From Anastrepha obliqua (Eukaryota; Arthropoda; Insecta; Diptera; Tephritidae), in the NCBI RefSeq assembly GCF_027943255.1, contig NC_072893.1:133981784-134045783 (forward strand): a stretch of DNA of 64,000 nt. The letters are read 5' to 3'. Position 1 is the first letter of the stretch, and each line of letters starts with the position of its first letter. The notes below the pieces were generated by a model. It had not been told where the DNA came from. It saw nothing but the letters and a program-made list of their open reading frames with translations, and searched no databases. The position numbers and the translations under genes were made by a program. This document shows positions 37,301-49,500 of this stretch, one piece after another.

Positions 37301-38179
37301 TTTGTGTTCCAGAACTTGTTGCCACAGTAGAACTTTTTAAAGTTGCGTTTGCATTTGTTTCTATTTCTTCATTATCAGCTACTATATGTTCCGAGCGGTA
37401 GCTTTCCTCCTTCTTGACTTTTTTATCAATTTCGAACATATCAAATTCTTCAGAATCCTTAGGAGACACCTGCGAACATGGTGAAGTTCGGGATGGTGGA
37501 GTTAGAGCTGATTTCTAATGAATTAAACAAACGGTAGAGAATTTTTAAATTATCAGATCAGAAACAGAGTCATTCAAATTAAGCAAATTAATTCGGAATC
37601 AAAGGCATGCTAATTTTATACAAAACTTACATGCTTTAACTTTTTTGTGGGACGAGGCGAAGTTTCAATATTTTCATTATACGCTTTCGAAAGTGATGCA
37701 GTGCCCGCTTTTATTACCTTCGCCTCTCCATTTTGCTCATCAAATCCTAACAAACATTCATCTGATCCTGAGCGTCGAATTTCATATCGTTTACGTTTGA
37801 GTGATACATTAATTGCTTCTGTTTTCAACATTTCTTTATCTACTGAATTTGATGTCAATGTTTGGTAAACAGATTCGCAATAATCACGACTGTCTTCATC
37901 CTCTGTACCTGATACTTCTAATTTTAATGCCGATTCTGAATAAAGTGAATCATCTTCATTTCTTTCATCGCTACGATTTTCTCGGGTATCTTGCTCCGGC
38001 GGAGCTTCTACATCGGGAATATCTACTATGGTTTCGGCTATCGCTGAAGCATTCGTGCCATTACGTTGCCCAATGTGACTTACTGTACGAGTGCCGCCAT
38101 TCTCTGCTAACCAGCGTGGTGACGCTGCCCCTCCAACTGGTGCATCTATTGTCACCACTGCAGCATCATCCACTTCCAT
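34396..38179 (-). CDS. MBD, PHD, F-box and LRR protein
   Basis: Six exons join in phase: 38179-37631, 37514-36748, 36532-36274, 36195-36029, 35882-35657 and 35589-34396, giving 1053 residues. An acidic/polar start leads to a methyl-CpG-binding-type domain at about 277-345 (FEYGWKRELVWR, DVYFITPGGKKLRTRSDI). Next is a PHD-like finger at about 470-527 (CTIKC, LKCVKC, FHHEC, and YICEAC whose last two Cys straddle an intron). An F-box follows, split across exons 5 and 6 (AYDALLCILKYLKIH then ERPRAASVCKLWHLAAKD), then leucine-rich repeats (about 690-930) and an acidic stretch. The F-box suggests an SCF ubiquitin-ligase receptor; MBD and PHD suggest chromatin or histone binding. PHD-F-box-LRR recalls KDM2/FBXL19, but with an MBD instead of CXXC and no JmjC domain. 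Insect MBDs often do not bind methyl-CpG. I do not assign a name. Confidence 0.88.
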
Positions 38180-39359
38180 TCTTATATGATGAAAACTTTG
38201 TTTCCTTTTCGGTGAAATCTTCGCAATTTTTCAGGCTCGACCGCTTATTAATTTCCAAATTATATTTCTTACTGCCCAATGGCACTGCCTACAACAAAGG
38301 CAATGGAAGGTGCTGGCACAAATATTAGTGTTTGACGTTTGCTTTGCCCGCTTTTTCCACAAATATGAGGTTAGGTGTTGTTTGCGACGTTATGCTTTTT
38401 GTGTTTCACCTTTTTCCTTCTGTTTTGCAATGCTACTCTTTGCGTCGAACGCAACTTAGATATATATTTGTATTATCGGGCTTTAATAATTGAAAATCCA
38501 AAATTTTTTTATTGTGTTAATTAAAAGCACCATTTTTTGTTAAATATACGCCTATGCGGAAAGCAAACGGTTCAATTGAATTTACGCTTCTTGTTGTTTT
38601 CGAACGCTTCTTCGTGGTGTTGCCATATATTTAAAATTAGCAGAGATGACAAAAAACTAAAAAAAATGGAAAACGAAAATTATACTACGATATAAAAGTA
38701 CGTTCACATTAGCAATGAATCCACAAAAATGTATATAACCATTCAATATGGCAGTCTAGCTGTAAAATTAGGTCTGTTCATATAAAACTTAATTTCCGAG
38801 AACTCGCTTTAAAAGAGAAAATTAGAAAGGAAGTACATGAACGCAAAACCAATAACAATTTGCAAGTTTTACGAACGGTTGATTAAATTGTTGGCGTGAA
38901 AAATCACCAAATTTGAGTTGAGCTATCTCGTATTAAATTAAAAAGAAATAAAGCAAATAAAATGAAAAATAACAAAACATGCCATGATTTCATTTTGTCT
39001 ACAAAAATTTGTTCAATTTTATCAACGCCGTCAGATGAAGAACAAACATTCCATTAGAAATTGTATTGTTGTGGCAATCACAGCTGTGCCTATGCATGTG
39101 TGTATATATGTACATATTATTTTATGCCTTTTTTATTATAACTTAGCTTCAATTATCAAATTTTAATTCGTGTTTATTTTTACTTTGCGATCACTTCAAA
39201 ATTCTTAGAAGCAAAAATTCATCCATAAAAACTTGCAACTTCCTCTCAAAATGAAATGTCATTTTGATCTCTCACTTTCTCCTACTTTGCAAGGGGATAC
39301 ATGAATACCAAAACTTGATAGTTTGTAACAATTGTCATAAATTATTTAGTACACTTAGA
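38180..39359. other. 5' flank of MBD/F-box gene, no gene seen
   Basis: It should contain the minus-strand promoter and 5' UTR just above 38179. The rest is AT-rich. No clear element was recognised. Confidence 0.4.
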
Positions 39360-40121
39360 GCTAATAGCGGGTCGAATACTCCGTATTCATATTGACCACA
39401 ACGGTATTAATTGCAGCCTTCAGAGAAGAAATGTTGTTATGAGGATGCTTATTGGTTTTACGCTCAAATACCCGTTAGGCGGCCATAAGTTCGGTGTTAT
39501 GTGGGCATGGTATTTTCAACTATCCAATCTTGTGTCGCCATCGATTTGTGTGAAGGAGCAAAGTCTTGCTGAAAGATGTGTGAGTTGTTACCGCGCACAC
39601 TGCCTCTAAGACCGCGTATGTATGTAGCAAAATTTATTCGAAATCCTTGAGTAAAGAAGAATGGTGGCATGAAATGTCCTTTGTTGTTCACAACATCTAA
39701 AACCATAATAGTGGCTAGAAACTTCGTGTGCATGAGAACAGGAATCTCTCTAGGATTTGAACATAGCCATCTGCCATTTCTGTGGTTGGTCGTTTGGTCC
39801 TAGTCAACATTTTTTTCGTCAGAAAAAGAAAACCATAATATCCTAGGCACTTCAGGGTAATTAATTTTATTTAGAAGGCGTTTTAGTCGATCGGATGATT
39901 CGCCGCTTCGTGATAATTCGTGTTTGCTTCGACATAAACTGTATTCTGCGCATAATGAAGGAATTATACCAGAAAGTTCAGTACGTTCCTTGTGTTTTTT
40001 CGTTTTGCAACAGGATCTGCACCGCCGCCTGATGCTTCCAATTCGCGGCGATCCTTATGAACGAATGAATGGGTACACTTAAAAATATCAGAGATTTCTA
40101 AATCGGGGTGATTTGCACATA
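39360..40121 (-). mobile_element. degenerate Tc1/mariner-clade transposase
   Basis: Minus-strand frames carry HPDLEISDIF, RRELEASGGGADPVAKRK (N-terminal helix region) at 40100-40000, and KFLATIMVLDVVNNKGHFMP, PFFFTQGFRIN and HIFQQDFAPSHK (second Asp motif) at 39730-39520. Stops and deletions separate them. A different, intact Tc1-like transposon is inserted at its 5' end (TA at 40120-40121), so this relic is the older one. Confidence 0.7.
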
Positions 40122-41763
40122 CAGTAGGGAGCAAAAGTGTTTCCATAGTTAACATTCTCAACTTTGTGGGCCAATAAAATGCAAACGAATGAAGCAAATC
40201 AAAAAAACCTTTTGTTCTAATAATATGTCTTTAATTCTTAACAAATTGCCGTATATGATAAAAACAAAACAGAATCACAAAAATATTCAAACAAAAAAAA
40301 CCAAACCAACTCGCATGTGTACAATTTTGCACCTTCCGTTATTCTTACTTTTGTTTGATTTCTTAATTCTCTTTTCAGCAATAGACATGCGGTTTTACCG
40401 TTATATGTTTCGTTTGTTCATTCTTCGCTTATAAGATCCAGAAAATCACGCGTTTCTTATTATTCGAAGCAGATTTGTTGATTTTAGCAATTAGTCTATA
40501 AAGTACTGCGAAAAAATGAAGAAGCTTTCGTCTGATGTCGAAAATAGTATTATTAGCCTAACTGAAAGTGGCTGTTCGACTCGTGTTATTGCAGATCAGC
40601 TTAAGATTTCCCATTCAGCGGTGTCCAAGGTCCAAAAAAGACGAAATGTTGCTCCCAAAAACATTATTAAAGGCCGTAAACGCCTCTTAAAAGACTCTGA
40701 CGCCAGACTAATGATGTCGAAAATGAGATCTGATAAGTTCCTAACACCAAAGAAGGCATCTATGGACATAGGAAAAGACGTGAGTCGGTGGACAGCTAGA
40801 AGAGCACTGGCTAAGATTGGATATGTGGCAAGTGTGAAAAAAAATAAGCCAGCCCTATCCGAGAAGAATGTCAAAGCTCGATTGAAATTTGCCCGGGAAC
40901 ACAGAAACTGGACTCTAGATGACTGGAAACGTGTTATCTGGTCAGACGAATCCAAGTTCAACCGTTTTCAGTCGGATGGCAAGCAATACTATTGGCATAG
41001 ACCCGGCGACAAGCTTCAAAAACACCATGTGAAGCAAACCGTCAAGCATGGAGGAGGCAATGTCAAAGTTTGGGGATGCTTTACTTGGTGGCACATTGGA
41101 CCAATACAAAAAATTGATGGTATAATGTTAAAAGAAGACTACCTCAATATTTTGCAAACCCAACTAACAAATTTTCTGGACAAGTGTGCATATCCCGAAG
41201 AGGAAATTACTTTTCAACAAGATGGGGACCCGAAGCATACTGCCAAAATTGTCCGCGAATGGTTAAAAAGCCAAAATTTTAAGTTGATGGAGTGGCCAGC
41301 TCAAAGTCCCGACCTCAATCCGATTGAGAACCTGTGGTCAATCGTGAAGCGACGGCTCGGGCAATATCAATTAGCGCCATCCAACCTAGACGATCTTTGG
41401 AAGCGTGTAGAACTGGAGTGGAACCGAATTCCAAGAGAAACCATAGAGAAGTTGGTCGAGAGTATGCCAAACCGAATAAAAGGTGTAATAGCTAATAAGG
41501 GTCTGTGGACAAAATATTAATTTCATATCACATTTCATTTTGTTCACTAAAGGTGCAAAATTGTACACATGCGAGTTGGTTTGGTTTTTTTTGTTTGAAT
41601 ATTTTTCTGATTCTGTTTTGTTTTTATCATATACGGCAATTTGTTAAGAATTAAAGACATATTATTAGAACAAAAGGTTTTTTTGATTTGCTTCATTCGT
41701 TTGCATTTTATTGGCCCACAAAGTTGAGAATGTTAACTATGGAAACACTTTTGCTCCCTACTG
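40122..41763 (+). mobile_element. Tc1-like transposon with 214-bp inverted repeats
   Basis: The 1642-bp element begins CAGTAGGGAGCAAAAGTG and ends in its complement, with TA duplications at 40120-40121 and 41764-41765. Long, nearly identical inverted repeats span 40122-40335 and 41550-41763 (the same length; I saw one mismatch). This structure matches the Paris/S/Minos-type long-repeat Tc1 elements of Diptera. With an open transposase between intact ends, it looks recent and possibly autonomous. Confidence 0.92.
40516..41520 (+). CDS. Tc1-family transposase, apparently intact
   Basis: A 334-residue cut-and-paste transposase with no frameshift, between the two long inverted repeats. The N-terminal part has paired helix-turn-helix DNA-binding regions (STRVIADQLKISHSAVSKVQ; RWTARRALAKIGY). 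The DDE core is complete: IWSDESKF (first Asp), FQQDGDPKHTAK (second Asp) and SPDLNPIENLW (Glu), with exactly 34 residues between second Asp and Glu, the DD34E signature of Tc1. The size is normal for Tc1 transposases (about 340). ATG 40516 is preceded by AAAA, a good start context, and the TAA is at 41518. It should bind sites in the inverted repeats and insert at TA. Activity is inferred from intactness only. Confidence 0.93.
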   Translation: MKKLSSDVENSIISLTESGCSTRVIADQLKISHSAVSKVQKRRNVAPKNIIKGRKRLLKDSDARLMMSKMRSDKFLTPKKASMDIGKDVSRWTARRALAKIGYVASVKKNKPALSEKNVKARLKFAREHRNWTLDDWKRVIWSDESKFNRFQSDGKQYYWHRPGDKLQKHHVKQTVKHGGGNVKVWGCFTWWHIGPIQKIDGIMLKEDYLNILQTQLTNFLDKCAYPEEEITFQQDGDPKHTAKIVREWLKSQNFKLMEWPAQSPDLNPIENLWSIVKRRLGQYQLAPSNLDDLWKRVELEWNRIPRETIEKLVESMPNRIKGVIANKGLWTKY

Positions 41764-41765
41764 TA

Positions 41766-43509
41766 TATTTAGTGACTATAGGTTGTATTTCTCAACGTCT
41801 TATCTGAAAAAGAGCAAAAATAAAAATTCTAGTTTCGGGAAAGCATAGCCACATATAAGTATGCGATCAACTATCGTATGCACTTTGTATATAATATTAT
41901 ATATTGGAAATTTCAAAGGACCACAAGGGCAGAAGTGGACATAGAACTGTCAATTTCCGGTCGCTCCTTGGCAGGCAATGGCAAACCTAAGAGTTTATTC
42001 CTGCTTTGGAAAAGCTCCTCATAAGTGTCTGCCGTTCGGAGTTGCATTAAAATTGCAGGTCCCTTCATTTGTGGAACAACATCAAGACGAACGCGACAAA
42101 TAGGAGGAGGAGCGCGGTCAAATACCCGGAAAGAGCGTAAGCGCCAATTATATATAAGTATACATACATATATTCTATCCCAGTATTTAATCTGTGTAAT
42201 GTCCCGCATTGATATTTCTAAAGATTTATCGTCTTATATATAACAGTAAAATATTAATGGTGACATAAAATAGTATATGTATATAAAATAATAAATGATG
42301 TAAAATATTTACGGTTGATACATCTGTACACAGAGCGCACTCCACAGTGGCGAAAGGTTACGACAGAATGTGAATATAAACCAACCATTTGTCATTAAAG
42401 GCCGGCTTTTCGGTGCTAGTTTAACTGTGGTAAGTCTACAAAAAGAAATGAAATTTAATATAATTAATATTTTTGTTATTTATTTGTGTGATTTGAAAAT
42501 AGAGTTGTGCTGAAAAAGGGACTGACCTCACCTATTGAAGTTCGTCGAGATCAAATAATAGGATGTTGAGATATAATATAAAAAGCGGTATAATGACGGA
42601 TACCAGCAAGGATTTGGTATAGTAAGTAAAAGGATTTATCTGGACTCTTTACTAAATCAGAAATCGACCTAGGCGCATGTCACAAAACAGAGAGCTCTTT
42701 TACTCAAAGTGTTGGTGCAACAATTACTGTTCAAAATTAAACTGCATGATACAGTCGTTCTTTTGCCATTTGGCGAGATTGTACGGTCACCGGTGAAAAA
42801 AGTTAAAATGTTGGCTATAAGTAAATACAAATAATTCTTTAAAAGTCATAACCATTTACCACCACTTAAATGTGAATAAATCGAAAGTGTTTAAAGTGTG
42901 TACATACTTTACAGAAGCTGGAAATACAGAAACAGTTAATGTAATTTTTAAATTTCAAATGGTTGAAAATAAGACGAGCAAACAATCATTCGTACATACA
43001 TACTTATCTATAAATGCATGTATGTATATTCGTTACACCTGCAACTGCGTTAACATTCAAGCACAGAGAGTTTGTACTCGTATGTATGAATGTTTGTATG
43101 TATGAACGATACTTAATGTATTCGCGTCGAAGTGAGAACATGCCGCTTAATGCTACAATCTAAAATTCATTACAAAAGTGTCCTAAAAATCCACTTGTGC
43201 TAATTAATTGCAACTTGTGTTCTTTTTACTAACTATTGATGTAAAGGGTTGTAATTATTTCTTACCCTTTCATTTCCTTGAATAAAGTACCTATAAATAA
43301 GTACATTTCTAGTAATGTATAGCTTACCTATGTACATACATACTTATATTTCTTTTACTATTTACTTGTGCTTCAGTTTCTTATTTATATTTTTAATTTA
43401 TTGTATGAACTTGTATATATGTATATCACTCAGCAACATCAAGATATACCTGTGCAAAGTATTGATTCTAAATCTAATTTACGGAAATTAAGGAGTCAAT
43501 TACACTAAA
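41766..43509. other. spacer with SINE, upstream of SMB/TSP1 gene
   Basis: Contains SINE copy B (41917-42165) and a 30-bp block shared with 33384-33416. The rest is AT-rich with TATG repeats at 43000-43100 and 43330. It presumably includes the promoter of the gene starting at 43510, but no element is clear. Confidence 0.4.
41917..42165 (+). repeat. tRNA-like SINE, copy B (5'-truncated)
   Basis: Blocks in order: TCGCTCCTTGGCAGGCAATG, AAAAGCTCCTCATAA, CTGCCGTTCGGAGTTG, GGAACAACATCAAGACG, CAAATAGGAGGAGGAGC, then GCGCCAATTATATATAA. These match copies at 12561, 48322 and 51160. The tRNA-like head is missing. Confidence 0.65.
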
Positions 43510-46500
43510 ATGTATACATCACAGTCTGCGGTATTATCGGTACCTATTGCGTCTGCATTGACGGCGACATCTACAGAAAAAATACTCCATCAACGTTTTC
43601 CCATATCGGCATTTATATTGGAATTATTGATTGCGGTTGCATTATTACTGCAGCCACAATTGGTTTTAGCGGGCTCATGCCGCGAAGCGCAACTTTGTTG
43701 CAATGGGCGTGACTCTTCATGTGTAGTTCAAAAAACTCCGATTAATGCAATCATTGAGGATCTCAACGACAAGCCATGCTATTGCGACCACGCATGTTTG
43801 AAGCTAGGCGACTGCTGTGTTGACTTCAAGGACTATTGCGGAGGTAAATTTATAATTAGATTAAAGTAAAAGCTAAAAAGTAGTGGATGTAGCGTGAAAC
43901 AAATAATAACTCACAAAGTGTGAATAGCAAATGAATTAAAAAAAAAACGTTTGTAGAATAAAGCTGGGTTGACAGTGCGTGGCCGCAAATCGAATCACCC
44001 TCTATTCAATTTTTGTTAACAAAAGCAATAATGCTGCGGTCGACTCAATTTAGGTAATTTTGAATTTCTTCAGCTGGAGCCGGGTCGTTCTGAAAATGTG
44101 AAACCGACTGCATCCAAAGTACATTCACTACAATTGTGGCGGCGTATTTGCATACATATTACATCCCGCACATTAAGCCATATTTTACATTAGTAAATAG
44201 TAGATAGTTCCAGTTTGCAAAATACTAAATTTGAGGTTGTATGACAATATACACAATTTATATCATGCAATACATGCAATTTATTCCTTGCATGTTTTTT
44301 TCAAGACAGGAGTAATTGAATACTTTTTGGGTATATTTAGGGTTTGCAGTCCCGGGATCCCGAAATCCCGGGATCCCGGTGTTTTTCAAATCCCGAAATC
44401 CCGGGATTGAAATAACTAATCCCGGGATATAATTTTTGTCTGAATTATATTTTGAAATTTTTTTCTCATCAAAATTTTCTAAGAATTTAATTCTCAGAAA
44501 ATTAATTTTTTTTTTTATGAAATATGTACGTAGAATTTTTTGTTTTGGAAACGGAATGACACCGCGCCGTTCCGCGCCGCCATTCCGTAAATTTCTGTTA
44601 AAGAAAACACTCAATCACAACAAAAATACAGTAAAAAAAAGGAACGGCACGGCGCGGTATCATTCTGTTTTCAGCAGACATAGCCATTAATTTTATGCTA
44701 AAGAAGCTTAAAGATGCAAACAGTGCTATACGTAAAAAATTATATGCAGCTCTCATTCTTCGTATGGAAGAACGCCGCACAGATCTAAGTGGTTTACTGC
44801 AATACTTACACAATGGTATAAGCAACGTCTCAGGAATAGATTTTGTCACAGTTCCTTCTTCAATTAAATGCCGTAAATTAATAGTGGACTTGCTTGAAAG
44901 ACTAGACGCTTCAAATCCTACTGCATTACTAACAGCTAATGCAACTGGATCTTCTATTTCAAATGAGGTAAACCTTGAAATTGATTCAGAATTTGATTCA
45001 ATAACTGAATCAATTTGTACACAAAAACCATTAAGTGTAGCAGAAGAACTAGATAAAGTTATTAAAGAGGGATATGCACCAATGCAGCCTATTAGATTTG
45101 AGACACTGTCATCAAAAATTCAAAAAGAAATGTCTCTTTTTGAAAATGGAGGGAGACGTGGTGACTACCTGGAAAGAACATACTCCTATTTAATGACGAT
45201 AAAACCTACTAGTGTAGAGTCTGAACGAGCCTTTTCTTCGGCAGGACAATTTGCAACAAAAATAAGAAGCCGTTTGAACGATGAAACGCTGGACGAGTTG
45301 TGTTTTCTAAAAGGTTATTTACAACAACACAAGAAATGTTAATTTCATTATGTATTCTACTATTTTTTATTTGTTTTTTATGATGAATTAAGTTTTGTTT
45401 TGTTTTGTTTCAATAAATAATAATATTAAACCAATTTTTTAATTATGTTTTCAGTTTTTTTGTACTTTCAACTATGATAATGTGTAAGTATTTTTCATAA
45501 ATAGTCCAATCCTAATCCCGGTACCAATCCCGGGATCCCGGGATTTGGATAATACAATTGATTGGGATTGAAAATATAACACGGGATTGCAAACCCTAGG
45601 TATATTCGTATACTACAGTAAAAGGGAATATTTTGTCAAAACAACAACGCCCGATCTTATTTCCAAGCGTTCTCATGGTTTCATCATTTGTTTCACTCTA
45701 AGCTTTACGTTATATGTATTTCCTTTAATTCTGATTAAAAATTGGTAAACATAAAGTAAAATCCATAGCGGGTATTATTTATAAGTATGCACAGGATCTT
45801 TTTAGTATGGATTTGAAATAAGTCAACGTCAAAACGAAGAAGGATCACGACCCAGGCATAAAAAAACAGGAAATACTCCTTATGAAAGAATTATTGTAAG
45901 CTGACTGAATTCTTAAAAATAAAATAAATTAACTCTAAACGAAAAATGTTAAGCTAATCATAATCATTTTTAATCAATATAAATATTTTTTGTAGTAGCC
46001 TAATAGCTTAATAATAATAATTGGTTTTTCTACATTTCAGTTTTAATATAATTATCAGTTAAATTTCACAATGGTGCAATTTTATTTGAGATTTTCCAAA
46101 AAACAAAAAATCGAAAATACTTCTGTATTTATTAAACGTGTAAAATGTATACAGAAATGGTCTTCTGAAAACTGTTTTCACTGCATTATTGAATGCAAAA
46201 CGTTATTAAAAGATAATCCCTACTATGGCATTTTCCAATTTATTTTAAATGTAAAATTTTTCGTAACATTTTGCAAGGAAGAAGTAATCTGCGACCGGAT
46301 TACTTATTTGTAAAAAAGTCTTATATGTATGTACAAGTACGTGTTTAAGTACATACTTATTATACATACGTACATATGTGCATCAAACTTGTGCTTTGCA
46401 AGAAACGTTGAGATAACACTCGACAACAACACAATTGATAATGAAGCCATTTTGTAATTCTGACAAAAGTCGCACAAAAAAAGTTTTATCATTAATGTAG

Positions 46501-49500
46501 ACAGGACGACCGCCCAAAAAAGAGGATGGAAATACGTAGTATGGTTGGTTGTTCTGCTTGTGCCTTGGCGGTTGACAAATTTCGATGTCATTTTTTATGC
46601 AGGCAGTAGGGAAAGCGGCTGTTCGTTTTTGTTTACGCGCGTCGCACGCCAGTTTAAAGTTTGTTAAACAAACCGCACATTTACAGTTTTGCATGCACAA
46701 ACTTACATATCTATGTATAAAACATATACCTACATAAGTGTACATATGTTGTCGTGTGCAAACCTGTATGAAAAACAAAACAAGGGCGCGTTTTATTACA
46801 CACCCAATATCAAAGTGATGTAACGCCGAGAAATTTAAATTTTAGACACCTATTCATTCGAAGGCGTTTGTGCTCATCGATCTACTGAAAACATAGGCTA
46901 ATAATAGCTCTAATTTGTGGTAATAGCTTACCAATTTTCACTGCTCCTAATCAGTTCCTTGTTCAAGTTTTTTTTGGAGGCATTTCGAATATATGGACAA
47001 GGTAGGCTACTTAAAGGACTCATACGTCGCACTGAACAGTAACTAGAGATTGTCTGCTCACATTTGCCTATTTACACGCATAATATTGCTTGTTTAGATG
47101 AATTTTTCTCTACTCTTATGTATACTGTATGTACTTGTAAGTTCGTGCAAACACTTATCTACAAACGTACAAGTCAATTGTTTGAAGTTCTATTAGGGTA
47201 TTATTCTAAAAAATTTACATATGTATTTATTGTTGTCCAAAGTTTCTGGAGCAATCGTGTGTACCTTTTTTCGTTAAAAAATGTATCTTGAATCTCTGTG
47301 TCTGCTGACATGGGTTATGTGACATTTACATTGAAATAAGTTTCCACTTCAGTGAATTTAAAAGAAACTGATCGAAACGGAATGAACTATAATCGTGAGT
47401 AGCAAGAAAATGCTTCACTGAACTTTAATGATTGGTCTTCACTAATATTGATTTGCATTAGAAGCCTTCCGTGCTTGATATGGCATTCAAAGGACAAAAT
47501 GAATACAATAAATTTGCTCACTTTAAGGTCGTACGAGCAGTGAAATCGAATTAATAAATAATCCTAAATATTTGCCTTTTCTAACGATTCATGTCTCCAA
47601 AGCATATTTCAAACTGTCGAATATGGAAATAATTTATTTTGTTAACCGTGACGCCTTGTAAATGAATAACAATGTTAACTTAGTAGAAAAAATCGATACA
47701 GTTTTCTTGTTCTTGTGATATTTCGTGATCCCTCCAGAGACTTTGTGCAAATATGTGTTTAAAGGATTCTTTTTTGTTTTGTTATTTGTGTTAAGCAAAG
47801 TAAATATGCAATAAATTTATAATTGATGATTTTCAGTTTATCCTCTGCTCTTTGGGAGCCTTACATTTTTATCGCCACAATTGTGTATGTATAAAAGGTT
47901 TTTTGGCTAAGTGCTTGTATAAAGCGGTAGTGAAGGCGATTTTAATGACTGTTTGCTTGTCCTAGATGTTGTATACATGCATACATATGTATGTATTCAG
48001 AGCCACAGTGATTGTTTACAAGCTGACAAAGTAGTCTCTTTATACAAATATATATATACCTATGTATATGTGTTTGGAAAATGGCCCGAAAGCAAAGTAT
48101 TGTACATAATTCAGCTTAAGCCAGCAAACATGAAAGAGCCTCAAGTAGGTGAATTTTTAAGCTATTTTCTAGATTGTTGGTTCTATAAAGTGTTCTCATG
48201 AAAGTTATTATAAAAATGAATGGCCTTGAATAATATTTAGAGTTATTACATTAATTATTATGTATTGCATACATAAATATGGATATACAAACCCCTATTA
48301 TTACATGCGGCTGCCCAAGTCGAATGGATTGTGCGTGGCTACCATTCGGGAGTGCGTTGTTGTTTCTCATAGCAGTCGCCCCTCGGCTGGCAATGGCACA
48401 ACTCCCAGTGCACTCTACCACGAAAAAGCTCCTCATAAAAGTTATTTGTTGTTCGGAGTCGGCTTGAAACTATTATAGGTCAATCCATTTGTGTAACAAC
48501 CTTAAGACGCGAACCACAAATAGGCGGAGGAGCTTGGCCAAACACCTAACAGAAGTGTACGCGAGAATTATTTATTTATTTTATTATTCCATACTACCAG
48601 ACGAAAGCCTCCGATGCCAGCCTCCGATCCAAAAATTCTTTATTGTAGTTCCATATCTTAAGTTAAAAAATAAGTACTTAAGCAAAAATAAATATTGCTT
48701 AGGTTTGTGCAATGGATTACATACGAATGAGAATATTCGATTTTCGTTAATTTACATTTTTTCTGAGAAAAATGTAGAAATAATTACAGTTATTGAAATT
48801 TAAATTGAGATCAGAAAAAGTGTTTCGTTACGGTCTTCTCGAAGAATTGTTAACAATCAAGGTTTTCCGCTTGCAGACGGCCTTGCAGTCAAAATATTGA
48901 TAAATTAAAACTGAACCCACAACCATAAATCATAAAAGTCGCAAGGGAATAGTCGAAGTCAAAAAAGAATTGTAATATAATTTTACTCCATTACTTGATG
49001 AAAAGGAATTTTTAAAAGTCTCTGATTCTTATGTCTATTCGAACGCCTTTAATTTACTGAGTTATAATGCATCTGTAAACTCGTAGCTGTCGTTGTTTTT
49101 TCAGCGAATCTCATAACCGAATTTGATTATATTTCACAGGGACAGCTCATAAGTTCTATTAATTGACCCTACACTGTGTGGGTTGAACTACTTCGCTAAA
49201 ACTAGGAGATTTCTTTACAAGAGTATAATAACAAATGAATAAAAAATTGAAAAACACAATTGATTTAAAATAATAAAAATAATAATGGCCAAGTGCTCGA
49301 TTGAAGAATTTATTATTTTACCTCTAATTGTAATTGCATGATTTTTGACATTTTTTCCATTTTGCGTGGTTTTATGTTTATTTTTGTATTCAGTTTTGCG
49401 GATCATTATTTACTTGGTTGGGGTTTGATTTTCCATAAGACCATTAAGAACGACGGTGTCGGCGACGGTTTATTTATGAATTATAATTTAATGTTTGTTG

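Noticed and set aside
37813..38328. 171-codon plus-strand open frame
   Set aside because: Antisense to the first exon of the MBD/F-box gene; Leu/His-rich composition typical of a shadow frame.
46452..46510. Signal-peptide-like minus-strand start (MASLSIVLLSSV)
   Set aside because: Only one supporting feature, inside an intron of another gene, with a microsatellite at the putative donor.
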